Shown here: piece by piece, positions 51,048-59,468 of the stretch
How positions within the stretch are numbered: position 1 is the first letter of the stretch
Layout: each line of letters begins with the position of its first letter
The notes under the pieces: model-generated
Told to the model about the DNA's origin: nothing
The model's input: only the letters and a program-made list of their open reading frames with translations
The model's database searches: none
Position numbers and translations under genes: made by a program
Assembly (NCBI GenBank): GCA_963731205.1
Contig: CAVSUJ010000002.1
Span: forward strand, 1,674,001-1,738,000
Source: DATAZK01 sp963731205
GTDB lineage: Bacteria; Actinomycetota; Actinomycetes; Frankiales; Frankiaceae
DNA length: 64,000 nt
Direction: 5' to 3'

Positions 51048-51877
51048 CGACCGGGTTGATCGTCGCGGAGGCCTTCCACCGGACGTCCACGGCGGAGGCC
51101 GTGATCTTCTGGCTGCTGGCACCCGTCGCCATCGCAGCGGCCTTCGGGATGGTGCTCTCGCGTAACGCCGTCCACGCCGCGCTCTGGCTGGTCCTGGTCA
51201 TGTTCTGCCTGGCGGTCTTCTACGTCGTGGAGGATGCCCCGTTCCTGGGACTGGTGCAGGTCATCGTCTACGCCGGCGCGATCATGGTGTTGTTCCTGTT
51301 CGTGATCATGCTGATAGGCGTCGACTTCTCCGATTCGCTGACGGAGACCCTGCGCGGTCAGCGTCCGGCGGCGATCGTGCTCGGGCTCGGTTTCGCCGGG
51401 ATGTTGATCTTCCCGATCGCCCGCACCATCGCCAAGCCTTCGGCGACGGGCCTTGGCAACGACGGCTTCAACAGCAACGTCAACTCGATCGCCAAGCTTC
51501 TTTTCAGTACGTACGTCTGGCCGTTCGAAGTCGTGTCGGCGCTGCTGATCGTGGCCGCCGTCGGCGCGATGGTGCTCGGTCACCGCGAGCAGCTCGGCCG
51601 GCGCACCCAGCGCGAGCGTTCCATCTCGCGTACGCGCGGACTCGACGGTCCGATCACCACACTTCCCGGACCCGGTGTCTACGCCCGGCACGACGCGGTC
51701 GACCGGCCCGCACTGCTGCCCGATGGCCGCGCGGCGCGCAACAGTGTTTCGGCGCAGTACCAGGAGACCATCGACGACCGGCTCCCGGAAGAGCATCAGG
51801 AGTTGGCGGCGATCCGCGAAAGCGAGCGGCAGGCGGAACTTCCCGCCGGTGCGGGACGGGCAGGTGAGGGCGAATGA
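51044..51877 (+). CDS. nuoJ: NADH-quinone oxidoreductase subunit J, with C-terminal extension
   Basis: 277 residues from the GTG at 51044, which overlaps the nuoI stop. Five hydrophobic helices occupy the first ~175 residues, with the conserved RNAVHAALWLVLVMFCLAVFYV and VQVIVYAGAIMVLFLFVIML (pi-bulge helix). The final ~100 residues are hydrophilic and charged, with no known domain; actinobacterial NuoJ proteins often carry such tails. It is a proton-channel-linked membrane subunit. Overlaps nuoK by 4 bp. Confidence 0.95.
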   Translation: MTTGLIVAEAFHRTSTAEAVIFWLLAPVAIAAAFGMVLSRNAVHAALWLVLVMFCLAVFYVVEDAPFLGLVQVIVYAGAIMVLFLFVIMLIGVDFSDSLTETLRGQRPAAIVLGLGFAGMLIFPIARTIAKPSATGLGNDGFNSNVNSIAKLLFSTYVWPFEVVSALLIVAAVGAMVLGHREQLGRRTQRERSISRTRGLDGPITTLPGPGVYARHDAVDRPALLPDGRAARNSVSAQYQETIDDRLPEEHQELAAIRESERQAELPAGAGRAGEGE

Positions 51878-52173
51878 ACCCGGGCAACTACCTCTTGCTG
51901 GCAGCTGCGCTGTTCAGCATCGGCACCGTCGGCGTGCTGCTCAGGCGTAACGCGATCGTCGTCTTCATGTCGATCGAGCTGATGCTCAACGCTGCCAACC
52001 TGACGCTGGTGACCTTCTCCCGGATGAAGGGCACGCTCGACGGCCAGGTCATCGCGTTCTTCGTGATGGTCGTCGCGGCGGCGGAAGTGGTCGTCGGCCT
52101 GGCGATCATCCTGACGATTTTCCGGACGCGCCAGAGCGCCTCGGTCGATGACACCAACCTGCTGAAGTACTGA
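51874..52173 (+). CDS. nuoK: NADH-quinone oxidoreductase subunit K
   Basis: 99 residues with three helices, the usual MrpC-like size. RRNAIVVFMSIELMLNAANLTLV carries the functional glutamate of the E-channel, and FFVMVVAAAEVVVGLAIIL carries the second. Both are present, so proton transfer through this subunit should be intact. After its stop comes a 60-bp gap before nuoL, the longest gap in the operon, which contains a 17-codon open frame. Confidence 0.96.
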   Translation: MNPGNYLLLAAALFSIGTVGVLLRRNAIVVFMSIELMLNAANLTLVTFSRMKGTLDGQVIAFFVMVVAAAEVVVGLAIILTIFRTRQSASVDDTNLLKY

Positions 52174-52183
52174 CCGGACCCGA

Positions 52184-52237
52184 ATGACCAACCAGCCGAC
52201 GATCGAAGGCGAGAGAACCGTCGTGAGAGCCCGGTGA
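52184..52237 (+). CDS. 17-codon ORF between nuoK and nuoL (possible coupling peptide)
   Basis: ATG at 52184 opens a 17-codon frame (MTNQPTIEGERTVVRAR) that ends with TGA overlapping the nuoL GTG as GTGA. Such an arrangement lets ribosomes finishing the short frame restart at nuoL, which has no Shine-Dalgarno sequence of its own that I can see. GGACCCGA lies before the ATG but is a weak ribosome site. The peptide itself has no known family. The frame could also be chance. Confidence 0.35.
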   Translation: MTNQPTIEGERTVVRAR

Positions 52238-54180
52238 CCCACGTCCTGGCCGCCCCGCGCGTTGTGCATTACGCCAGCGCCACGGGCAGTTTCAAGTTGC
52301 TTTGGCTGCTGCTGCTTTTCCCGCTGATCGGTGCTGCCGTCCTGCTTCTCGGCGGCAAGCGCACCAACAAGTGGGGCCACTACTTCGCAGTGGCGATGGC
52401 GCTCATCAGCTTCGTCATCGGCGTGATCCTGTTCTTCGCGCTCAAGGGCCGGGCCGGTGATACCCGCTCGGTCGACCAGCACCTGTTCAGCTGGATCCCG
52501 GTCAACGGCTTCCAGGTCGACGCCGGTCTCCTGCTCGACCAGCTCTCCAGCGTCTTCGTGCTGCTGATCACCGGCGTCGGAAGCCTGATCCACATCTACT
52601 CGCTCGGCTATATGGCCCACGACCCGGGCCGCCGGCGCTTCTTCGCCTACCTCAACCTGTTCCTGGCTTCGATGCTCCTGCTCGTCCTCGGCGACTCCTA
52701 CCTCTCGCTGTACGTGGGCTGGGAGATGGTCGGTCTGTCGTCGTACCTGCTCATCCAGTTCTGGGTGCACAAGCCGGAGGCTGCCACCGCCGCCAACAAG
52801 GCCTTCTTCTTCAACCGGGTCGGCGACGTCGGCCTCTCCATCGCGATCATGCTGATGTTCGCGACCGTGGGCAGTACGAGCTTCGCGAGGGTGTTCGGCG
52901 CAGCAGGCGGCTCGCTGACCAAGGACACGATGACCGGCATGGGGCTGCTGCTCCTGCTCGGTGCCTGCGGGAAGTCCGGTCAATTCCCCTTGCAGGGCTG
53001 GTTGCCGGACGCCATGGAAGGCCCGACCCCGGTGTCGGCGCTCATTCACGCCGCCACGATGGTGACCGCCGGCGTGTACCTCATCGCCCGGTCCAACCCG
53101 ATCTTCGACGGGGCTCCAGCGGCTCGCACGGTGGTGCTGATCATCGGTGTCATCACGCTGCTGTACGGCTGCATCATCGGCTGCGCGTACGACGACATCA
53201 AGAAGGTCTTCGCGTACTCGACCGTCAGCCAGATCGGCTACATGTTCGTGGCGGTAGGCCTCGGCCCGGCCGGCTACGCGCTGGGCATCATGCACTTGCT
53301 GGCACACGGCTTCTTCAAAGCGGGGCTGTTCCTCGGCGCCGGCTCGGTCATGCATGCCATGAACGACACGGTCGACGCGCGCCGCTTCGGTGGCCTGTGG
53401 AAAGTCATGCCCATCACCTGGGTGACGACCGGCCTGGGCTACCTGGCGATCATCGGATTCCCCGGGCTGTCGGGTTTCTTCACCAAGGACAAGATCATCG
53501 AGGCGGCCTTCGACAAGGGCGGGACAAGCGGGGCGCTGGTCGGCACCGCGGCGCTGCTCGGGGCCGGGCTGACCGCGTTCTACATGACCCGCATCTTCGT
53601 GATGACGTTCCACGGCAAGCGCCGCTGGAAGCCGGAATTCCACCCGCACGAGTCGCCCAAGACCATGACCGTCCCGATGATCATCCTGTCCATCGGATCG
53701 GTGTTCGCCGGTGGGCTGCTCGTCTTCGGCGCCAGCCTGCAGCACTGGCTCACCCCGGTGCTCGGCAAGTCGGTCGAGGAAGGTGCCCACACCATCTCGC
53801 CGATCGTGCTGACCCTGCTCACGCTCCTGGTCGTCGCCGGCGGCGTGGCCGGCGCGTACTTCCGCTACCAGATCCGTCCGGTACCGGTGCTGGCTCCTAC
53901 CCAGGTCACTCCTGTCACGCGGGCGGCGCGCGCCAACCTCTACACCGACGCCGCCAACGAGGCGATCTTCATGCGCCCCGGTCAGTACCTGACCCGGATG
54001 CTGGTCTTCGTCGACAACAACGGCATCGACGGAGCCGTCCGCACGCTCGCCGCGGGCATCGGCGGCCTGTCCGGTCGATTGCGACGGACCCAGACCGGCT
54101 TCGTCCGCTCATACGCCCTGTCCATGCTCGGGGGAGTCGTGCTCATCGCCGGCGCCCTCCTGCTCGTGCGGATCGGATGA
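52234..54180 (+). CDS. nuoL: NADH-quinone oxidoreductase subunit L
   Basis: 648 residues with about 16 hydrophobic helices, the largest antiporter-like subunit. YVGWEMVGLSSYLLIQFW holds the key glutamate, GKSGQFPLQGWLPDAMEGPTPVSALIHAATMVTAGVYLI is the central lysine/histidine-bearing core, and FAYSTVSQIGYMFVAVG follows. A long lateral helix region precedes the C-terminal helix. It pumps protons at the far end of the membrane arm. The GTG start overlaps the stop of the 17-codon frame; nuoM begins 7 bp after its stop. Confidence 0.95.
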   Translation: MTHVLAAPRVVHYASATGSFKLLWLLLLFPLIGAAVLLLGGKRTNKWGHYFAVAMALISFVIGVILFFALKGRAGDTRSVDQHLFSWIPVNGFQVDAGLLLDQLSSVFVLLITGVGSLIHIYSLGYMAHDPGRRRFFAYLNLFLASMLLLVLGDSYLSLYVGWEMVGLSSYLLIQFWVHKPEAATAANKAFFFNRVGDVGLSIAIMLMFATVGSTSFARVFGAAGGSLTKDTMTGMGLLLLLGACGKSGQFPLQGWLPDAMEGPTPVSALIHAATMVTAGVYLIARSNPIFDGAPAARTVVLIIGVITLLYGCIIGCAYDDIKKVFAYSTVSQIGYMFVAVGLGPAGYALGIMHLLAHGFFKAGLFLGAGSVMHAMNDTVDARRFGGLWKVMPITWVTTGLGYLAIIGFPGLSGFFTKDKIIEAAFDKGGTSGALVGTAALLGAGLTAFYMTRIFVMTFHGKRRWKPEFHPHESPKTMTVPMIILSIGSVFAGGLLVFGASLQHWLTPVLGKSVEEGAHTISPIVLTLLTLLVVAGGVAGAYFRYQIRPVPVLAPTQVTPVTRAARANLYTDAANEAIFMRPGQYLTRMLVFVDNNGIDGAVRTLAAGIGGLSGRLRRTQTGFVRSYALSMLGGVVLIAGALLLVRIG

Positions 54181-54187
54181 GCGCGAC

Positions 54188-55876
54188 ATGCCCTTCCTGA
54201 CGATCCTGCTGATCATCCCGCTCGGCGGCGCGCTCGTGGTGGCGCTGCTTCCCAAGACCAACCCGCATCTGGCCAAGCAGACCGCGCTGTTCTTCTCGCT
54301 CGTCGAGCTCGGCTTCACGATCGCGATGATCGTGGACTTCAAGAAGAACAAGACCGGCTACCAGTTCTTCCAGAAGTACGACTGGATCAAGGCGTTCGGC
54401 GTCCACTACGAGGTCGGCGTGGACGGCATCGCCCTGGTGCTGATCGCGCTCGCCGCGCTGCTGGTGCCCGTCGTGCTGATCGCGTCGTGGGACGAGGTCG
54501 ACGACGTGGCGGCCACCGGTCGCCGTTCGGTCGGCGGGTACTTCGCCCTGATCCTCGCGCTGCAGGCAGGGATGGTCGGCGTCTTCGCCTCGCTCGACGT
54601 CTTCCTGTTCTACGTGTTCTTCGAGGTCATCCTCATCCCGATGTACTTCATCATCGGCAGCTACGGCGGTCCGCAGCGCGCCTACGCCTCGGTGAAGTTC
54701 TTGCTCTACAGCCTTTTCGGCGGGCTGATCATGCTGGCGGCGGTCATCGGGCTGTACGTCGTCTCCACCAAGCACGGTGCCGGCACGTTCGACTTCGTCA
54801 GCCTGCGCGGTATGCCGATCTCTGGCGGGGTCGAGAAGCTGCTCTTCCTCGGCTTCTTCCTGGCGTTCGCGATCAAGGCACCGCTCTTCCCGTTCCACAC
54901 CTGGCTGCCCGACGCCGGTGCCGAGGCACCCATCGGCGGTGCGGTGTTGCTGGTCGGCGTGCTGGACAAGATCGGCACCTTCGGCCTGATCCGCTACTGC
55001 ATCCCGCTGTTTCCCAATGCGTCGCGATATTTCGCGCCCCTGGTGCTGGCCCTGGCGGTGGTCGGCATCTTCTACGGCGCGTTGCTGGCGATCGGTCAGC
55101 GCGACATGAAACGGCTCGTGTCCTACACCTCGCTCGCCCACTTCGGTTTCATCGCCCTGGGCACGTACGCGCTGACCTCGCAGGGCGGCACGGGCGCGGT
55201 GCTGTACATGGTCAACCACGGGCTTTCGACCGGTGCGCTCTTCTTGTGCGTCGGTTACCTGATCGCCCGTCGCGGCACCCGCGATGTCGACGGCTTCCGC
55301 GGCATGTTCCAGGTGACCCCGGTGCTCGCCGGTGTGACGCTGCTCGCCGGTCTGTCGGCGCTCTCGCTGCCCGGCCTCTCGACATTCGTCAGCGAATTCC
55401 TCGTGCTGGTCGGCACTTTCACCCGTTACCGGGCGCTGGCGATCGTCGCGACGGTCGGCATCGTCCTGGCGGCCATCTACGTGCTGTACCTCATCCAGCG
55501 CACGCTGACCGGTCCGCGTCCGGCCTGGGCGACGGCCGATGGCAGCGGGCTGCAGCCTGAGGGCGAAGGCGGTCCGGCCTACGCGGTCGCCTCAGCGGAG
55601 ATCGGAGCCGGCGCCGGCGTACACGGCCCCGACGATCCTGATCCGTCGCTCACGGAGCCGGTGACCCCGGGCGGGGTGCGGCGCCGCGGACCGGTCAAGG
55701 ACCTGTCGGTGCGGGAGGCGATCGCCGTGGCGCCGCTGCTGCTGCTGATCGTCGTGATGGGCGTGTATCCGAAGCCTGTGCTCGACGTCATCCGTCCGGC
55801 CGTCAACGCGACCCTGCAAGACATCCACCGCGGTGACCCCGCGCCTACTGCAGTCTCGAGCGGAGCTCACCGATGA
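54188..55876 (+). CDS. nuoM: NADH-quinone oxidoreductase subunit M
   Basis: 562 residues, about 14 helices. VFFEVILIPMYFIIGSYGG carries the conserved glutamate. FAIKAPLFPFHTWLPDAGAEAPIGGAVLL and LVSYTSLAHFGFIALG hold the lysine and histidine of the proton path. A loop of about 60 Gly/Pro/Glu-rich residues (about 450-510) between the last two helices is longer than in E. coli. It is an antiporter-like pump subunit. Overlaps nuoN by 4 bp. Confidence 0.95.
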   Translation: MPFLTILLIIPLGGALVVALLPKTNPHLAKQTALFFSLVELGFTIAMIVDFKKNKTGYQFFQKYDWIKAFGVHYEVGVDGIALVLIALAALLVPVVLIASWDEVDDVAATGRRSVGGYFALILALQAGMVGVFASLDVFLFYVFFEVILIPMYFIIGSYGGPQRAYASVKFLLYSLFGGLIMLAAVIGLYVVSTKHGAGTFDFVSLRGMPISGGVEKLLFLGFFLAFAIKAPLFPFHTWLPDAGAEAPIGGAVLLVGVLDKIGTFGLIRYCIPLFPNASRYFAPLVLALAVVGIFYGALLAIGQRDMKRLVSYTSLAHFGFIALGTYALTSQGGTGAVLYMVNHGLSTGALFLCVGYLIARRGTRDVDGFRGMFQVTPVLAGVTLLAGLSALSLPGLSTFVSEFLVLVGTFTRYRALAIVATVGIVLAAIYVLYLIQRTLTGPRPAWATADGSGLQPEGEGGPAYAVASAEIGAGAGVHGPDDPDPSLTEPVTPGGVRRRGPVKDLSVREAIAVAPLLLLIVVMGVYPKPVLDVIRPAVNATLQDIHRGDPAPTAVSSGAHR

Positions 55877-57426
55877 ACCCGCTGCTCCTGGCGGCTCCCG
55901 TCAAGATCAAGACGCCGTCCCTTCAGTACGGTGCGCTGTCGCCGATGCTGATCGTCTTCGGCGTCGCGCTGGCCGGGGTGCTCGTCGAGGCGTTGCTGCC
56001 CAACAAGTACCGCCGCGCCGTCCAGCCGATCCTGGCGATCGCCGGCTTCGCCGTCGCGCTGGTAGCGGTGGCGCTCCTGCACAGCAAGCGTGAGTTGCTG
56101 GCCGCCGGTGCGGTGGCGCTCGACGGTCCCGCGCTCTTCCTCGAGGGCACGATTCTCGCGCTCGCCATCGCGTCGGTGATGCTCGTTGCGGAGCCGCGGG
56201 TGGGCTCGCTCGTGGCGCGCGCGGCCGTGGTGCCGGGCAGTGTCGGCGCGCGGGCTCAGCAGACGAGCGTCGAGACCCAGACCGAGGCCTACCCGCTGAT
56301 GTCGTTCGCCGTCGCGGGCATGATGCTGTTCGCCGCTTCCAACACGCTGCTGGTGATGTTCGTAGCGCTGGAGATCCTCTCGCTGCCGCTGTACCTGCTC
56401 GCGGGCCTGGCCCGGCGGCGCCGCCTGCTCTCGCAGGAGGCGGCGCTGAAGTACTTCCTGCTCGGCGCTTTCTCGTCGGCGTTCTTCGTCTACGGCCTCG
56501 CGCTCATCTACGGCTACGCAGGCACCGTCTCCCTCGGCGGCATCGCGAGCGCGACCAGCGTGACCGGGCGCAACGACATCCTGCTGTACCTGGGGCTCGG
56601 CCTGCTCGGCGTCGGGCTGTTCTTCAAGATCGGCGCGGCGCCGTTCCATGCTTGGACGCCCGACGTCTACCAGGGCTCTCCCACACCGGTCACCGCGTTC
56701 ATGGCGGCAGGCACCAAGGTCGCCGCCTTCGGGGCGCTCATCCGGGTGCTCTACGTCAGCTTCGGACCGTTGCGCTGGGACTGGCGTCCGATCGTGTGGG
56801 GCGTCGCGATCCTCACGATGGCCATCGGCGCGATCGTGGCCATCACCCAGCGCGACGTCAAGCGGATGCTCGCGTACTCAGCCATCGCCCATGCCGGGTT
56901 CATCCTGGTCGGTGTCGCGTCCTCCAGCACCGCCGGTATCTCGAGCTCGATGTTCTATCTGGTCACCTACGGCTTCACCACCATCGCCGCGTTCGGCATC
57001 GTGACGATGGTGCGCTCCGGTGATGCCGAGGCCAACGACCTGTCGTCCTGGCAGGGGCTGGGTAAGCGCTCGCCCGCGCTCGCCGGCACGTTCGCCTTCC
57101 TGTTGCTCGCCCTCGCCGGCATTCCGCTCACGAGCGGATTCACCGGTAAGTTCGCCGTCTTCCAAGCCGCTGAGCGCGGCGGCGCGGTCGCCCTCGTCGT
57201 GGTCGGTCTGGTGGCGAGCGCGATCGCGGCGTTCTTCTATGTACGGGTGATCGTCCTGATGTTCTTCAGCGAGCCGGCGGCCGAAGGGCCTGTCATCGTT
57301 CGCCCGAGCGTCCTGACCTACGGCGCCATCGGCATCGGCACCGTGGTCACCCTCGTCCTCGGAGTGGCGCCGCAGCCGCTGCTGGATCTCGCCAATCACG
57401 CAGCCCAGCTCGGCTTCATCCGCTAG
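55873..57426 (+). CDS. nuoN: NADH-quinone oxidoreductase subunit N
   Basis: 517 residues, about 14 helices. MFVALEILSLPLYLLAGLAR carries the functional glutamate. FFKIGAAPFHAWTPDVYQGSPTPVTAFMAAGTKVAAF and MLAYSAIAHAGFILVG are the antiporter core, and FTGKFAVFQAAERGG closes it. It is the third pump subunit and the last nuo gene. The polyprenyl synthase start lies 2 bp after its stop, so the operon appears to continue into quinone-tail synthesis. Confidence 0.95.
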   Translation: MNPLLLAAPVKIKTPSLQYGALSPMLIVFGVALAGVLVEALLPNKYRRAVQPILAIAGFAVALVAVALLHSKRELLAAGAVALDGPALFLEGTILALAIASVMLVAEPRVGSLVARAAVVPGSVGARAQQTSVETQTEAYPLMSFAVAGMMLFAASNTLLVMFVALEILSLPLYLLAGLARRRRLLSQEAALKYFLLGAFSSAFFVYGLALIYGYAGTVSLGGIASATSVTGRNDILLYLGLGLLGVGLFFKIGAAPFHAWTPDVYQGSPTPVTAFMAAGTKVAAFGALIRVLYVSFGPLRWDWRPIVWGVAILTMAIGAIVAITQRDVKRMLAYSAIAHAGFILVGVASSSTAGISSSMFYLVTYGFTTIAAFGIVTMVRSGDAEANDLSSWQGLGKRSPALAGTFAFLLLALAGIPLTSGFTGKFAVFQAAERGGAVALVVVGLVASAIAAFFYVRVIVLMFFSEPAAEGPVIVRPSVLTYGAIGIGTVVTLVLGVAPQPLLDLANHAAQLGFIR

Positions 57427-57428
57427 TC

Positions 57429-58418
57429 GTGGCTCCCATGGCACCACCCCTGCGGGCAAGCCTGCCAGGGCTGGATCTGCTCGATCCTGCGCTGGAGGAG
57501 TCGATCCGGCGCGGGCTCGGAGCAGTCGAAGACTTGCTGCGCGTGTCGATCCAGAGCAATTATCCGTTCGTCACGGAGACCTCCCGACATCTCGTCGAAG
57601 CAGGAGGCAAGCGCTTCCGTCCGCTGGTCGTGCTGCTTGCCGCAGGCTTCGGTGATCCCGAGGCGGCGGCGGTCGTCCCGGCGGCGGTGGCGATCGAGCT
57701 GACCCACCTGTCGACCCTCTACCACGACGACGTGATGGACGAGGCCGTGCTGCGCCGCGGTGCCATGTCGGCAAACGCCCGCTGGACGAACTCGATCGCC
57801 ATCCTCACCGGAGACTTCTTGTTCGCCCGCGCCTCGGAGATCACCGCCGACCTCGGCACCGAGGCGACGCGCATCCTGGCGCAGACCATCGCCGTGCTGT
57901 GTGAGGGCCAGATCCGCGAGACCGTCGGCCCCGGGTCGGGAGATCCCATCGCCCACTACCGCCGAGTCGTCGCCGAGAAGACCGGCTCGCTGATCGCGAC
58001 GTCCGGACGGCTCGGCGCGCTGCTGTCGGGTGCCTCACCGGCTGTGGTCTCGGCCCTCACCTCGTACGGCGATCGCATCGGCGCGGCATTCCAGCTCTCC
58101 GACGACCTGCTGGACATCACCAGCCCCTCGGACGAATCCGGGAAGAACCCGGGCACCGATTTGCGCGAGGGCATCCGCACGCTGCCGGTCTTGCTGGCCG
58201 AGCAGGACGGACTGGTGCTTCCCGACGACCTGTCCGACGACGCCGTGCTCGCGTCAGCCTTGGCGGAGCTGCGCGGCTCGTCCGCCGTCGAGCGCGCTCG
58301 CGAAGAACTGGTCCTCGAGGCGGCCGGGGCCCGCGCGCAACTCGACGGGCTGCCCGACGTCGCCGCCCGCGGCGCCCTGGAAGTCTTGTGCGATTACGTG
58401 GTGACGCGCACCGGCTGA
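57429..58418 (+). CDS. Long-chain polyprenyl diphosphate synthase (GrcC-like)
   Basis: 329 residues from the GTG at 57429, or 326 from the ATG at 57438. The two aspartate-rich motifs are LYHDDVMDEA (first DDxxD) and FQLSDDLLDIT (second DDxxD). Between them lies KTGSLIATSGRLGALLSG, typical of trans-polyprenyl synthases. Residues just before the first motif are small and aliphatic, which fits a long-chain product such as the menaquinone tail; chain length cannot be read exactly. It directly follows nuoN (2-bp gap), suggesting co-transcription of complex I with supply of its quinone side chain. It converges with korB. Confidence 0.88.
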   Translation: MAPMAPPLRASLPGLDLLDPALEESIRRGLGAVEDLLRVSIQSNYPFVTETSRHLVEAGGKRFRPLVVLLAAGFGDPEAAAVVPAAVAIELTHLSTLYHDDVMDEAVLRRGAMSANARWTNSIAILTGDFLFARASEITADLGTEATRILAQTIAVLCEGQIRETVGPGSGDPIAHYRRVVAEKTGSLIATSGRLGALLSGASPAVVSALTSYGDRIGAAFQLSDDLLDITSPSDESGKNPGTDLREGIRTLPVLLAEQDGLVLPDDLSDDAVLASALAELRGSSAVERAREELVLEAAGARAQLDGLPDVAARGALEVLCDYVVTRTG

Positions 58419-58439
58419 GCCGGTGAAAATCGCAGGCCG

Positions 58440-59468
58440 CTAGTTGACGTCCCAGGTGTCGCCGCTGTGCAGCAGTGCCATCAGATCGCCCTCGCCCTGC
58501 TTGTCCTTCGCCGTGGCAAGTTGCTCGCTCATGAGCTCGTCGTAGCTCGGCCGGTCGATGTCGCGGAAGACGCCGATCGGCGTCACGCCGGTCAGCCGCG
58601 ACAGCGCGAAAGCGGTGGTGGGGTCATCGACCGCCGGGTCGTGGATGAGCACTCCCGGGTCGGTCGCGTTGCAGATCTCCAGGCCGCCCGACGCGCTGCG
58701 ACGCACGCCCTGGCTGAGGTCGCTGCCGAAGACCATCGGCTGACCGGCCTCGAGACGCAGCCCCGAGTCGTCGCGGGTGTCCTTGTCTTTCAGCAGATCG
58801 AAGGCGCCGTCGTTGAAGATGTTGCAGTTCTGGTAGATCTCGACCAGCGCGGTGCCGGGATGGTCGTTGGCGGCGCGCAGGACCGATGTCAGGTGGGCGC
58901 GGTCGGAGTCGATGGAGCGCGCCACGAAGGTGGCCTCGGCGCCGATCGCGAGCGACACCGGGTTGAACGGGCGGTCGAGCGAGCCCATCGGGGTCGACTT
59001 CGTGATCTTGCCCTGCTCTGAGGTGGGCGAGTACTGGCCCTTGGTCAGGCCGTAGATCTGGTTGTTGAACAGCAGGATCTTCAGGTTGACGTTGCGGCGC
59101 AGCGCGTGGATCAGGTGGTTGCCGCCGATGGAGAGCGCGTCGCCGTCACCCGTCACCACCCAGACCGAGAGGTCGGGACGCGAGGTCGCGAGCCCGGTGG
59201 CGATCGCCGGCGCGCGGCCGTGGATCGAGTGCATGCCGTAGGTCTCGACGTAGTACGGGAACCGCGAGGAGCAGCCGATACCGCTGATGAACACGATGTT
59301 TTCGCGCTTGACGCCGATCTCGGGCAGGAAGCCCTGCACCGTCGCCAGGATCGCGTAGTCACCGCAGCCGGGGCACCACCGCACGTCTTGATCGGAGGTG
59401 AACTCCTTGCGGGTCTGCTTCTCCTCCGCCTTCGGGACGAGATCGAGCAGGCGGTTCATGCCACTCAT
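58440..59468 (-). CDS. korB: 2-oxoglutarate:ferredoxin oxidoreductase, beta subunit
   Basis: 342 residues. WCPGCGDYAILATVQ supplies the first cysteine pair of the [4Fe-4S] cluster. HGRAPAIATGLATSRPDLSVWVVTGDGDALSIGGNH is the thiamine-diphosphate motif (GDGD...N region), and a further cysteine lies in GIGCSSRFPYY. The combination fits KorB. With KorA it converts 2-oxoglutarate and CoA to succinyl-CoA and reduced ferredoxin. The start overlaps the korA stop by 4 bp (ATGA). It converges on the polyprenyl synthase gene with 21 bp between them. Confidence 0.92.
   Translation of the reverse strand: MSGMNRLLDLVPKAEEKQTRKEFTSDQDVRWCPGCGDYAILATVQGFLPEIGVKRENIVFISGIGCSSRFPYYVETYGMHSIHGRAPAIATGLATSRPDLSVWVVTGDGDALSIGGNHLIHALRRNVNLKILLFNNQIYGLTKGQYSPTSEQGKITKSTPMGSLDRPFNPVSLAIGAEATFVARSIDSDRAHLTSVLRAANDHPGTALVEIYQNCNIFNDGAFDLLKDKDTRDDSGLRLEAGQPMVFGSDLSQGVRRSASGGLEICNATDPGVLIHDPAVDDPTTAFALSRLTGVTPIGVFRDIDRPSYDELMSEQLATAKDKQGEGDLMALLHSGDTWDVN

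Noticed and set aside
51796..53790. Very long antisense open frame opposite nuoK-nuoL
   Set aside because: It is His/Gln/Arg/Glu-rich with no domain and is explained by the strong third-position GC bias of the nuo genes on the other strand.
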